Positions 1 to 10,491 of a stretch of DNA of 64,000 nt are shown piece after piece. The stretch's first letter is position 1, and every line of letters begins with the position of its first letter. The DNA is from Agrypnia vestita. Taxonomy: Eukaryota > Arthropoda > Insecta > Trichoptera > Phryganeidae. A program made the position numbers and the translations under genes. Below the pieces are notes generated by a model. That model had not been told where the DNA came from, did not search any database, and saw nothing but the letters and a program-made list of their open reading frames with translations. Where the stretch lies: positions 124,001 to 188,000 of the forward strand of contig JADDOH010000501.1 of assembly GCA_016648135.1 (NCBI GenBank), read 5' to 3'.

Positions 1-40
1 CTTTTCAAGAAGCACTTCTTCTTAAGAAACACTTAAAAGG

Positions 41-213
41 CGGCCCTCGTAGCGCAGTGGGTATGACACTGGCTTCCCACACCGAGGGTTCCGGGTTCGA
101 TTCCCGGTGAGGTCACAATTTAATCAATGTGATTTACTCAAGCCTGGGTGTTTTGTGATGTATTTCGCTTCTGTAATTGGGCCTCCTGGCCTGTTGAAGC
201 GTAAAAAAAATAT
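41..213 (+). repeat. tRNA-derived SINE (family S1), copy 1
   Basis: The first ~75 bases look like a tRNA: an A-box-like TAGCGCAGTGGG and a perfect B box GGTTCGATTCC, the internal RNA polymerase III promoter pair. An unrelated body follows, ending in an A-rich tail after CCTGTTGAAGCGTAAAA. A second copy with the same body lies at 21650-21816, so this is a dispersed SINE and not a tRNA gene. Confidence 0.85.
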
Positions 214-300
214 GGTTTTATCAATATTTTAATATATTTATAACTAGAAAATTATCAAATCCTTGGGGGGGGGTGTTTTAGTTTCCAGAGATTTCTTCAA

Positions 301-652
301 GAATGAAGATATTAGGAATGAATGTAAAGCTGATCGTAACATAATACATAGAATAAAAGGTGGTTTGGGCATGTTGAGCGAATGAATGAGGAAAGAATGG
401 TAAGAAAGATATATGATGCAAGTGTTGACGGCAGAAAGAGAGGGCGACCACGGAAGACGTGGCATGACCAAATTAACCAGATACTGGAAGATGGTCCTGT
501 TAGAAGCCTGAACAACCGTCGAGCTTGCATGCGAAGATGTATGAATGTAGACGAAGCGAAAGTTGTATGTCAGGACAGAAGAGTATAGCGCTCTATCCTC
601 TCTGCCTACCTCCACGGGGAAACGGCGTGATGGTAAGTTAGTTAGTTAGTTT
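301..652 (+). mobile_element. 5'-truncated LINE (family LA), copy 1, with target-site duplication
   Basis: Encodes the C-terminal tail of a non-LTR reverse-transcriptase polyprotein: the motifs MNEERMVRKIY, GRPRKTWHDQ and NRRACMRRCMN are readable after a frameshift near 380. It ends in a (GTTA)n tail at 634-652. The element is flanked by a perfect 12-bp direct repeat, AGATTTCTTCAA, at 289-300 and 653-664, the mark of target-primed reverse transcription. It is dead on arrival. The same family recurs at 9093-9830, 22045-22128, 23325-23527 and 35790-35935. Confidence 0.85.
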
Positions 653-779
653 AGATTTCTTCAATCCCAAAATTCCATGCATTTTGTCATCCAGTGCCAA
701 AATTTTTCTATTCCATGGGGGAAGGGGGTTGTTTCGATTTCCAGAGATTTCTTCATTCATCTACGTCGACTTCCCAAAA

Positions 780-1000
780 ATTTCACATAAAAATTGTACT
801 ATTTGATGTATTACTTTGAAGTTTGTGCACTTTAAAATTAAATGTACTATTTGAAGTATGTATGTACTTTCAAATAACTGAAAAGTGTGTAGTTTGTAGT
901 ATGCACTACACTTCAAAAGGTGTGGAGTGTACACTTCAAAGTAATGTAGTACTACATTGTAGTAGTTAGTACAGAGCGGACCCATCACTAATTCGAAGTA
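780..1000. repeat. AT-rich imperfect inverted-repeat fragment
   Basis: Contains repeated ACTTTGAAGT / ACTTCAAAGT words in both orientations and ends CAGAGCGGACCCATCA, which resembles a DNA-transposon end. No coding potential is visible and the left end is unclear. Confidence 0.35.
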
Positions 1001-1002
1001 GG

Positions 1003-1480
1003 TATCTATATAAATGTCTCGTAACTAATAGCAATAACTTCAAGGGAGTCTTCTTCAACCAATTTTGAATAGAAAATATTCTTTACACTTTGGATGAAAT
1101 ATCGACAGTTACGGAGATAAGCGAAGTGTGAAGTTTGCATTTTTTCTCGATATTTCTTACTTATTTTCTGTGAAACGTTGGACTATCACTACAGTAACTT
1201 ATATGGAATGTTTAAAATTCATTCGCTTTATTACAAGTCAAATAAAATGACCTTACAAAATTTTTGCAAGGTTTTAATAATTTTATTGATCTTACTAACT
1301 AATTATTCGATATAAATTACTCTCAAGATAGTCTTAATTATTACAATTTTACTTTTTTAACTGTCGACGTTTCACCCAAAAAATGTATTTTTAAAATTTG
1401 AATAAAAAATATTTTTTCTTTTCAAAATTGAAAGACGGACTCCCCCGAAGTTTTTGCTGCTACGAGACATTCTGTATATA
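1003..1480. repeat. Foldback element (family FB1), degenerate copy
   Basis: The ends are inverted copies: AATGTCTCGTA near 1013 matches the reverse complement of TACGAGACATT near 1470. The interior carries the family's signature words, such as TTCATTCGCTTTA, AAGTCAAATAAAATGA and CAAGGTTTTAATA, in both orientations. Fuller copies are at 19581-20266 and 25222-25762. Confidence 0.65.
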
Positions 1481-2204
1481 CCTACACATGTATTTATAGG
1501 TACATATAAAAATTAAAATATTAAAAATTTTCGATCGACATTATATTTACATTTATGTATAATGTATAATACATATAAATTCCTCAGTCGATTGGAATCG
1601 GCGTGTTTGAAATATATTTCGCATGGAGAATAAATTGTCACGCGATTCTCAATTTCAATGCGAGTGTTATGCAATGAAATTAAATATTATCTGTGGTTTC
1701 TTTTATGGTTGTCACACATGTTATGCAGAAAGCAACTAGTCACAGAAAACTCAAACTGAAATAAGGTATTGTGAATAATTACACACAATTTATTCCAATA
1801 TTCTTAACCTTTACCGAATAAATCAAGATATATTATAGATGTCTGTAGAGACGAAGCTATTTTATATGGGAAAGTAGGTATGGATTTGTTTGTATGTTTA
1901 TAGGGCTTACTGCCTGTTATTAGCTGGCTTAAGTGATAAATTTGAATTATATGTTTATATAGACATCAATTTTTTTATGACTTAGATGGTTTAAAAATGT
2001 ATTTTAGAGAGTTGGGTGTTTTATACTAGTTGTAACCCGTTAAAAATTACGGTACTTTTACATGTCGGTTCCTAAAGAATAAGTATTTATTTATTTAGGA
2101 AAAAAAGAGAAAAAAAGTTTTTATACTATAAAGAAGTTACGGACGTTGCACGGAGTTCCGACGGACGGACAGTCATCGAAATTATTATAATTAGGATTAT
2201 TAGC
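1480..2204. other. No gene; AT-rich DNA with a small family-D end
   Basis: No coding region is supported. Positions 2030-2090 are the inverted form of the end of repeat family D (AGGAACCGACATGTAAAAGT on the minus strand), also seen at 33225-33260 and 51180-51220. Confidence 0.5.
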
Positions 2205-2760
2205 AACCCGGCCCGGCTTCGCCCGGTACAGTTTTATTTTTATAGTGATTAACTGGTCATATCTTCTGAGATATTTTATTTAATGATTTGGTGTACAGGA
2301 TAAATTTGATGTACGGTAAATGCTTAAGGTTAATAAGATGTTTAAGTTGATTAGGTTAATACTAAATTGGTCAAAATTGCTGGTAAGTTAACCATCGTAT
2401 CTTAGTTATTTTGATGAAATTCAATAGACAAAAATAGTTGGTATAAGTTATCCTTAAAAGATAGATATGTGCCACCACTGACTTTTTGTAGATAATTTAA
2501 TTTTACACTTTTTTTTGTGTTTCCGTGTGAGCGCTTTAATGGCAAGTTTTTCCCGACTCGATTCACTAATACCGTTTAACGCCTAGCTCCTATATGTGCT
2601 AGGGCAATTTTTAATACACTAAAATCTTCCTGGAGAAATGAAGACCGTAAAAGTAAAAACCGCATACAAATCCGTTCAGTGGTTCATACAGACAAAAGGG
2701 ACAAACCCTCGCCGGGGACTTTATTTTATACTATGTATTAATGATGTTTTTATGAATTTT
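2205..2760. repeat. Retroelement-like debris with CCCGGCTTCGCCCGG motif
   Basis: Starts with CCCGGCCCGGCTTCGCCCGG and contains 'CCGTTCAGTGGTTCATACAGACA', a phrase typical of the 3' regions of widespread insect retroelements. Related debris occurs at 4838-5440, 6125-6330 and 20490-20620. No intact reading frame. Confidence 0.45.
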
Positions 2761-3124
2761 AAAATCGGGTTTTTTGCGATCAACAAAATTTTCAAAAAGC
2801 GATTTTTCTTATTTTTTGCGTGAAAGCGGCCTAGTTGTTTTACGCAAGGATAATAAGGACCGTACAATTTCCAATAAAAACTCCTTTTTCAATATATGCG
2901 TTAATTGTTCTTATTATATCGTGTAGTGTAGACCGCTTCCTATATTTTGGTAATAAATTATATTTTCAACATTTAAAAAATATGTTTTACGAAAAAACTG
3001 GCTATGTTTACGCAGCTGTCAACATTGAAGCGAAGCGGCCAAATCGGCGAAGCTGATTGCTTTCTGATAGTTTTACGTGGTTATTCTTGCGCCTAAATTC
3101 CTCTTTCAATTGGAATCGACATAT

Positions 3125-3400
3125 TTTAAATATACAGGGAATTTCAAACGTGGTCCAAAATACTCGTACTACAGGGACTGTACGTTTTAAGAATATGATT
3201 CGAAAATGATGTAATACTTTGTGAAAGATGTCGATAGTTATGAAAACAAGCGACTTGCATTTTTCAACATTTCTGACTTATATTATGTGAATCATTGGAC
3301 AACCCTTAAAGCAATTTTATATATTTTAAATTCATTCGCTTTAATACAAATTTAATAGTCAAATAAAATTGACAAGTAATTTTATGATTCTAAATATTGG
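3125..3400. repeat. Foldback family FB1, partial copy
   Basis: Shares the words AAATTCATTCGCTTTAATAC, GTCAAATAAAATTGA and 'GATGTCGATAGTTATGAAAACAAGCGA' in the same order as the FB1 copy at 1003-1480. Only about one half is recognisable. Confidence 0.55.
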
Positions 3401-3599
3401 GTTAGCAATAAAAAAAACAGCTATTAAATCATTTGGACGCCATGCTACGTTTTTGTCGGCAATGAAAAAGTATCAGGTTAGCTAACAAATTAAATTTTAT
3501 CAGAAAATAAAGACGTCTTTGGTCAGATTTATATGTATCCAAAATTGAAATAAAGTTATTAGGTACTTGGTGAGCAGGATTTAAAAAAATGATCAGAGA

Positions 3600-3790
3600 G
3601 GCCAAAATCCGGATTGAATCGTGCACTGGTTCCGCCTTTTATACGAAACATATTGGTTTTTCGAATATTCTAGATTATTCTATACATTTTTAGTGTTTCC
3701 GAGAATGTTCCCGTTGCTTACAGATTTTTGTAGACGTTTCGCGAATGTGGTAGATATTCCCAGAGTGCTGTAGGGCGTTCTAGAGCATTC
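3600..3790 (-). promoter_or_regulatory. Heat-shock-type promoter-like segment without an obvious gene
   Basis: On the minus strand a TATA box, TATAAAAG (3636-3643), is preceded by several heat-shock-element-like arrays of nGAAn units: GAATATTCTAGA around 3663-3674, GAATGTTC around 3712-3719 and TTCTAGAGCATTC around 3769-3781. Downstream on the minus strand is a leader of ~180 nt and then ATGGCGTCCAAATGA (near 3423-3437), a four-codon frame. This looks like the promoter and leader of a heat-shock-type gene with no coding region left. The motif match is direct; function is inference. Confidence 0.4.
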
Positions 3791-3833
3791 CATAGTGTTG
3801 TTCCATTTGTGATACATTACAAGTAGGGAATGC

Positions 3834-4317
3834 AATTCCGAGTCGGGATTGCCCTTTCGGGATCCTCGGGATTAGAATTTCTAATCCCGCGGGATCCCTA
3901 CGGATCGGGATCCCGAATACTTATGTGTTTTTTTGTTGTTGTTTATAGAGCTGAATAGCAATTAACGACAATGCCTTGCATTTTTATGTCAGCAATTTTA
4001 ATAAAATGTTTTAATCATTGCATTAAAGTTTTTGTAGGCGTTTTTCCAAGCATCAATCAGTCAATGTAATGAGAGTAAAAACTACCAACTAGTAGTGGTT
4101 TTTATTACTATGTTTGGTTGATAAAATACAGCATTTTCATTATTTGAATGTGACATGAAAGTTTCAAGTACTTACTAAAAGCTCTATAAACATACAAAAT
4201 TAAACATACAAAACATAAAAAATGTTGATAAATCCCGATAATCTCGTCCGATTTTTCGGTTCGGGATTGATCTCGTAAAATGCCTGAGATCTCGCGGGAT
4301 CGGGATTGCATTCCCTA
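3834..4317. mobile_element. Non-autonomous hAT-like element with GGGAT-rich ends
   Basis: The ends are inverted repeats: TAGGGAATGCAAT at 3834 and ATTGCATTCCCTA ending at 4317. Just inside each end there are dense CGGGAT/ATCCCG words in both orientations, like subterminal transposase-binding repeats. About 484 bp, no transposase frame. The flanks ATTACAAG and ACTATACG are not a clean 8-bp duplication, so the class is tentative. Confidence 0.6.
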
Positions 4318-4829
4318 ACTATACGGACTGCGCGCAATTCAATCTGGATTCTAGCATCTCGCTACAGTGTATTAGATTAGGTTAGGTTGGGTTTGGACAT
4401 TATTTTTCAATAACTGATAGCAGTAAGGTTGTTGTGTACATGTCCTTCTGTAGAAATATAGTTTATTAGCAGAATAAAATAAAATTTTACAGCTTTTTGT
4501 TTATTTAACTTTTTTTTAAGATTTAACCATTGACATTACTTTAGAGCTGCCTAATATGACATTCGGCCCTATACCCAAGATGAATCACCACAAACATGTT
4601 ATTAACCGCCGTTGTATATATAACATTGTTGCTTCCTGACGTTTGGCAGATGCCTTGACATTCCTATTTTTTGTTTTGCTAATATAAATTTGACGTGTTA
4701 TAATGAAAGTAAGGTATATTTCATAGATCTCGCTCTACTTGCCGAACATTAGTAGCCGCACAACTGATTATATTTGCCGGCGAAAAACATTTTAGACTTT
4801 AAATATGATATGATTATTAGTTACTAGTT
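4318..4829. other. No feature recognised
   Basis: AT-rich sequence without a supported gene or repeat boundary. Confidence 0.4.
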
Positions 4830-4837
4830 GTCCGTAC

Positions 4838-5440
4838 CCGGCGTTGCACGGGTTAAGTATTAAGTTAAAATACGTTTGTTGGAGGAATCAAAGGTTATAT
4901 TGTTTGCAAAGGCTCTAAAAAAACATTGTTTCATTTCATCTAGGCCGGGAAATGTGGCCTATGTTTTCCATTTTTTTAAATGGGCCCTTAAGAAAAAGTA
5001 TGCAAAATTTGGGTAAAATCTGTCAAACGGTATGGATTTGTACAGAGAATATATCAAGGGGAGAGGATGGTTTAAAGGGGAGGGGAAAATGTAGCCCATG
5101 TTTTCCGCCAAATCTTGAAGAATAAGTATCCAAAATTTGGGTCAGATCGGTCGAACGGTACAGATTTGTATGGAAAATGTGTCAGGGGAGGAATGGGGGG
5201 GAAATGTCGCCTGTGTTACCCGCCAGGTCCTAAAGATTAAGTTTGCCAAATTCGGTTCAGATCGGCCGAACCGTACAGATTTGCATGGAAAATATATCAG
5301 GGGAGAGGGAGGGAGGAAATGTTGCCCGTGTTACCCGCCGGGTCCTAAAGTATGCTAAATTGGGGTCAGATCGGGAAAACGGTATGGCAGCGCGCATAAA
5401 ATACGAACAAACAATCAAACATTGATTTTTATATATGAGA
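4838..5440. repeat. Retroelement fragment containing a tandem array of ~115-bp units
   Basis: Begins with a CCCGGCGTTGCACGGG motif and then repeats, three to four times, a unit built as TCCTAAAGAATAAGTATGCA, AATTTGGGTCAGATCGG, CGAACGGTACAGATTTG and ATGGAAAATAT(A/G)TCAGGGGAG (starts near 4980, 5105, 5225 and 5340). Open frames here are simply translations of the array. Two further units sit at 6125-6330. Confidence 0.65.
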
Positions 5441-6124
5441 TTGATATTTTTCACAAAGTACGTGTATTCTAAAAATGTATAACGTCCTAAAGTATGGACT
5501 AGGTCCGAAACACCCTGTATGTATCTCGCACAAGAAAAAAATTGGCGTCTGATTTTCAATTTCAATACGAGCGAGGTGAAGAAATATCATTCGTATTAGT
5601 TTAAAGATTGTCGCATTTTTATTTTGATCCGCGCTGAATCGATCTTCTTCTGGCTTCACTTCAGACCGCAATTAGTTCAACTTTCCCACAAAATTACGGT
5701 CCGTTTTGAAGTTTAGACGGATTCCTGTCCTCCGCATTGTTTCTCGTTTCCGTTTGCTAATACTTCTCGCTCGACAGGTCCCCGTAACACACGTTGGCAG
5801 TGTCAGCGCGATTGAAATCGATGTGTTTATTTATGTTTGAGGTGTCCAACACGCGGAAACTGAATATTTTTGGCAAGCGATTCGACTGCTTCAACGCGAG
5901 TTTCGGCAAAATTAAATCCCGTATTAAATTTGCACATGTCACATTTTCTCATTTGTTTAGTGTCAATTTTTGACGCCGTGGCGTTTATTCTAGTGTCGAA
6001 CGCATTTTTAAAATTTCTTTACATTGTTTATTTAATACTTTTTTATTTTTTTTAAATTAGGGAATGTTGAAATGTTATATATTACACCATTCTTAATATA
6101 GAACTCGCTGTACTTTTCAATAGC
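5441..6124. other. No gene; one solo foldback end
   Basis: ACACCCTGTATG near 5502-5513 matches the outer end of foldback family FB1. The rest is unremarkable AT-rich DNA. Confidence 0.4.
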
Positions 6125-6330
6125 GACGTAATTTTACATCTTTGGCCGGGTACTAAAGAATAAGTATACAAAATTTGGGTATGATCTGCCGAACGGTGTA
6201 GATTTTTAAAGCAAATATATCGTGGGTAGAGGGGTGAGGTAAAGGGGATAATTTCGTCTATATTACCTGCCGGGTCCTAAAGAATAAGTATGCAAAATTT
6301 CGATCAGATCTATCATACTCTTATATATTT
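6125..6330. repeat. Two more units of the 4838-5440 tandem repeat
   Basis: Carries GGCCGGGTACTAAAGAATAAG and TGCCGGGTCCTAAAGAATAA followed by the AATTTGGGTATGATCTGCCG-type segment, matching the array at 4838-5440. It probably belongs to a second insertion of the same element. Confidence 0.6.
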
Positions 6331-6436
6331 ATATGGAGAATATAAAATTTGTATAGAGAATATTAAAAAATGCATGAAGTTGCGAACGTTACAGAAAGTT
6401 ACGGGACAGACAGACATTCGGAAAAACTTACAGTAA

Positions 6437-7861
6437 CAGGGGCGTAACCACCAAGCAAATTTAAAGGGTAGCAAAAATTTTAATTATGTTTATGATAAAT
6501 ATTTTGCGCTAATATTTCCACACTTTCGGATTTATTTCGGTGTTTATTTGCAAACACCTAAAATATTTCCAAAGCTATTGACACGTGTCACCGATGAGTG
6601 CATTGGAAGCCGCGACTAATCGGTTTATTTTACAATTCACTCGTCGTTCAAGCGTCAATCGTTTATTTGTTAATAACCCAGATTTATAAAATATCCAATG
6701 TATTTTTTTTATTATATTTGTATCAACCTAGTGAGCTTTTAGTTATTTGGAAAAATTTATACATACCTAACATAAAACATTTTTTTAGATAAACAATAGT
6801 GATAAAAACACGTTGTATAGTAATAAACCGAAGAAGCGAATAGCATACTATCTAGTTTGAAAATATAACATTGTTTTTTTTTCTAAAAATAATCATTTTG
6901 ATCAATAAATGACATACATTATTATGTGGGTTAATTTTTAGTAGTAGAAGTAAAGACATATTCGGCTCCGGCGTATAACTGCTTATAATATATACCAGCG
7001 TTAGTATTCCATTTCTCATAAATCTGACCATAGATATTGACTTTTTTATGTTCTATTAGAAAAACGTACGCGAACAAAAATAACATACCTTTCCACCTAA
7101 TTCAGTATATCAGTTTATTTTCAAATTTCCTATGTGTCATACAGATATTGGAATATTTTTATTTTAAACAACGATAGAAATGCGAACACGGAATACGTAT
7201 CACATCAAAATTTTTACTATTTTCAAACTAAGCTTAATACTTATTCTATGAAAATAAGGTTAACTTGCTCGTCTTCTGGATTACTAGGCTTAACCACTAT
7301 AATAATAAGCTTCTCGATATTTTATATTTTTACAGTATGTAAATGTGACCAATTCGACAAGATTTTTATTTTACCTTTTATTGCCAACAATATTTAGGCG
7401 TGTTGGATCAAATTTACGTGAAACACGTGAATGGGAATGGTACAATGATTTCAAATGCATGACAATGAAAATCGTGTTTATCGCCGTCTCTGTTATGTCT
7501 AAAAGTGCGTGTTGTCACGCTTGTTGTATCATGCCAAGTTTAGCATATTAACTCTTATCATGTCATTTAGAATAAATTAAGGGACGCCTCAACAATACAC
7601 TTCGTTTCAATTTTTTTTTAATTTATATATTTTTTTAAATTTTAAATTGAAAAAATTGAAAATTATTGCATATTTTTCAATTTTAATATCAATAAAACAA
7701 TTAATGTAATTTACAATTTGCTGTCGCTATTACTGGACGTCCCAAAACACGTTCATATGGTTGGACGTTATAAGTAACGATGGTCCCACGATGAACAAAT
7801 TGTTGAATTTGTTCAGCGATTCCGGAACCCTCTGTCTGTCCAGGCGCTAGCTACGCCGCTG
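6437..7861. mobile_element. Possible non-autonomous hAT-like element (CAGNGGCGTA ends)
   Basis: The left end CAGGGGCGTAACC (6437) and right end CTAGCTACGCCGCTG (ending 7861) are inverted relatives of the common CAGNGGCGTAGCTAG hAT terminus. The interior has no transposase and holds a SINE S2 fragment. No matching 8-bp target duplication is visible, so these may be ends of two different copies. Confidence 0.35.
7165..7285 (-). repeat. tRNA-derived SINE (family S2), truncated copy
   Basis: Matches the body of the S2 copies at 36602-36799 and 58908-59082 (words GCGAACACGGAATACGT, CTATTTTCAAACTAAGC). The tRNA-like head is missing. Confidence 0.65.
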
Positions 7862-8059
7862 TGTGTACCCCGTTTCAGGAGAGAAGGGCGGCACTGAAAT
7901 TAAATCTGTCCGTGTCACCTTGCTTACGTCACTGATACGTAATTAATCACACTTGCCATTTTAATCTTGAGTGCCATCGTCTGACGAAAATTCTATTCAA
8001 AATGGGACCTCGGTACTTTTAGTGGAGAGAAATGGTTATTTAAGTTGCTTTAAAGTACA

Positions 8060-8778
8060 GATACACATGCTTCTTTACTGGCATGCTAATGAGCATGCCA
8101 CTAATAAGCATGCCCTAACAACTGTACACACTTGCTCATTACTGGCATGCTTATTAGTGGCATGCTCATAAATAAGCATGCCCAAAGCTAACAATCAAAC
8201 ACACATGCTTATTAGTGGCATGCTCTTGTCATAGAATAGAGACGCTCTTGTTCAAAATGGAAACTTTGCAAACTGAAATAGAAAATTCAAGTGAACCAAT
8301 AAATCAAAAAAGTTCCCGAGTTTCCATCCGCACATTTTTGATTTTAGTTTATATAATTTTTATTGTAAGATTTGAATCATTCATGCCTATTAATAAAGTT
8401 TCGTAAACATTATTTCTCACTATATTATTTTTACACAAAGGTGACCGAGTATTCCGCAGACATTCGTGATTCCTATAATAAGTCACGAAAAGTAATGTTT
8501 GAGAAGATCGCATCGATAATACTAGCCGCGAAGCCCGCGAATGACATAAGCATGCTCATAAATAAGCAAGTCTGTTCACACATGCTCCAAAGATACCCCT
8601 TCTCTATGGTGAATGACAGTGGCGTGCTTATAAATCAACCGGCGGTTGATTTTTGAGCATGCCACTAGGTGGCATGCTCATTTCTAGCAATGTGCGTACA
8701 CACATGCCACTAATAAGCATGCCACTGTCAAAGTCGATACTGCGCATGCTCACGTGCCACTAAAGAAGCATGTGTATC
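8060..8778. mobile_element. GCATGC-rich inverted-repeat element
   Basis: A 719-bp element with near-perfect 24-bp inverted ends (8060-8083 and 8755-8778; GATACACATGCTTCTTTA then one mismatch). I count twelve GCATGC hexamers, seven in the left ~165 bp (8081-8223) and five in the right ~240 bp, many within units such as GGCATGCTTATTAGTGGCAT. The middle (8225-8540) has none. No transposase is visible and no target duplication was found. The layout suggests terminal plus subterminal binding repeats of a non-autonomous DNA transposon. The family is not recognised. Confidence 0.7.
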
Positions 8779-9092
8779 AGACGCCTTATCTGTAGTGGTC
8801 ACCGCTCGTGCCTGGGGCTTAAGCCCCCGACGATTTGAATTTATGTCTTCAAATAAAATCGCGATCAAGTTCACAGCCATTGACGTCATTCCAAGGGAAC
8901 AACAACAACAACGTGCTAAGTTGTTTGGTTAAAATGTTTTTTTGTTTTGTTTTATTTGATGTTACGCTTTGTGTATTCATTAAAATCATAAGCAGCCTCT
9001 TGTAAAATTGCGCGTCCACGCCCTCGAACGTGACGGTATTTAATCGAAATAATACGAGTATATATTTTATTAATTTTCCCGGTTACCATGCA

Positions 9093-9830
9093 CTAACTAA
9101 CTAACTAACTAACCATCACGCCGTTTCCCTGCAGGGGTAGGCAGAGAGGATTGAACGCCACACTCTTCTATCCTGGCACACCACTTTTGCTTCGGCCACA
9201 TTCATACATCTTCTCATACACGTTCTACGATTGTTGCGGCTTTTAACAGGGCCATCCTCAAATACTTGTAGTACCTGATCGTGCCAGGTCTTTTGCGGAC
9301 GCCCTCTATTCCTGTTGCCTTCAACATTCGCCTCATATATTTTCTTAACCATCCTTTCCTCGTTCATACGTTCCACATGACCAAACCATCTCAGCACTCC
9401 TTTCTTTATTCTATCTACCACACTACAGCCAGCATTGCATTCACTTCTAATTTGTTCATTCCTCACTCTATCGACCAAAGATTTTCCACACAAGCGTCTT
9501 AGTGACCGCATTTCAACCGCATTCAGTCTACTTTCATTCCTCTTTTGCCAATTCCAGGCTTCACTTCCATACATAAGGGTTGGCACTAGAACGCCATTAT
9601 GTACCGCTAGTCTTGCTTCTTTTGACAGATTCTTATTGGCCATAATTGCATTTAGTGCACCATTAACTTTGTTTCCCGCAGTTACTCTCCTTTCGATATC
9701 ATTCTCAGCCTTGCCGTCTCTACTAAACATACTTCCCAAATACACAAACTCGTTCACTTGTTCTAAGCATTCGTTGTTTATAATTACATCACACTTAGTC
9801 ACTCTTTCGTCTCTCTCGAATACCATCACT
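9093..9830 (-). mobile_element. 5'-truncated LINE (family LA), copy 2, with open C-terminal frame
   Basis: A single open frame of ~240 codons reads the C-terminal third of a non-LTR polyprotein: EQVNEFVYLGSMFSRDGK, LVPTLMYGSEAWNWQKR, RWFGHVERMNEERM, GRPQKTWHDQ, then a stop at 9116. This is the region after the reverse transcriptase in RTE-like LINEs. The 3' end is a (GTTA)n tail at 9093-9114. A perfect 11-bp duplication, GTTACCATGCA, flanks it at 9082-9092 and 9831-9841. The intact frame and exact duplication indicate a recent insertion. The first few codons of the frame come from flanking DNA. Confidence 0.9.
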
Positions 9831-10049
9831 GTTACCATGCATGATGTACATATATCATTAAAACATGTAATGTGTAAATTTAATTATGCTATATTTTTTC
9901 ATTTATATTTTCAAATATCAAAATGATGTGAAAACTCAGTAAACGCAAACGTCACACCTTTCGGTGGTGTCTCGGATAAATTTCCAATGATCTCGCTATA
10001 GCCGTCTATTTTTCCGAAAGATCAAAATGCACGCATGCACACATGGCCT

Positions 10050-10074
10050 CGCATGTTTAAAAATAATAATAATA

Positions 10075-10110
<36 letters not shown>

Positions 10111-10112
10111 GA
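10050..10112. repeat. (ATT)n microsatellite
   Basis: Uninterrupted ATT/AAT triplets abut the 3' end of the LINE fragment at 10113-10213 and are probably its simple-repeat tail. Confidence 0.85.
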
Positions 10113-10213
10113 TAATGGGCAGGCAGCTTAAGCTGATAGGCCCATATCACTGTCTCTCATTTGAATATCCAGCCTATTCTTAAATTGGTTGACACTGGCT
10201 GCAGACACAACAT
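10113..10213 (-). mobile_element. CR1-like LINE (family LB) 3'-end fragment
   Basis: Read on the minus strand it matches the extreme 3' end of the LINE at 37592-38515: TGTCTGCAGCCAGTGTCAAC, AGAATAGGCTGGATATTCAA and GATATGGGCCTATCAGCTTA occur in the same order. Only ~100 bp survives. Confidence 0.8.
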
Positions 10214-10491
10214 CCTATATATATTCTATGTTTAGAAATTATATCTATATTTAACTAAGTTCCATTTTCAACCCACTGTGCGGCGTGCACCCTTTCGTCC
10301 CTTACGCGTTTTCACAAAGTTTACATACCTTTGAGGAACCAACATCCTTCCCCTATCCAGTTATGCGTATGTCGCTGGTTTAAAGCCTCACACGCAGTAA
10401 GCATTAGAAAATTTGCATTTTTTCTGACACCGAAAGTGCGAATGCATAGCGCCCACCCAGACTAGGGTAAGACGTAGTTTGACGTCAAAAA

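Noticed and set aside
41..115. tRNA gene
   Set aside because: Good A and B boxes, but the acceptor and anticodon arms pair poorly and a SINE body follows that recurs at 21650-21816.
9281..9926. Plus-strand ORFs of 73 and 163 codons
   Set aside because: Antisense shadows of the minus-strand LINE frame.
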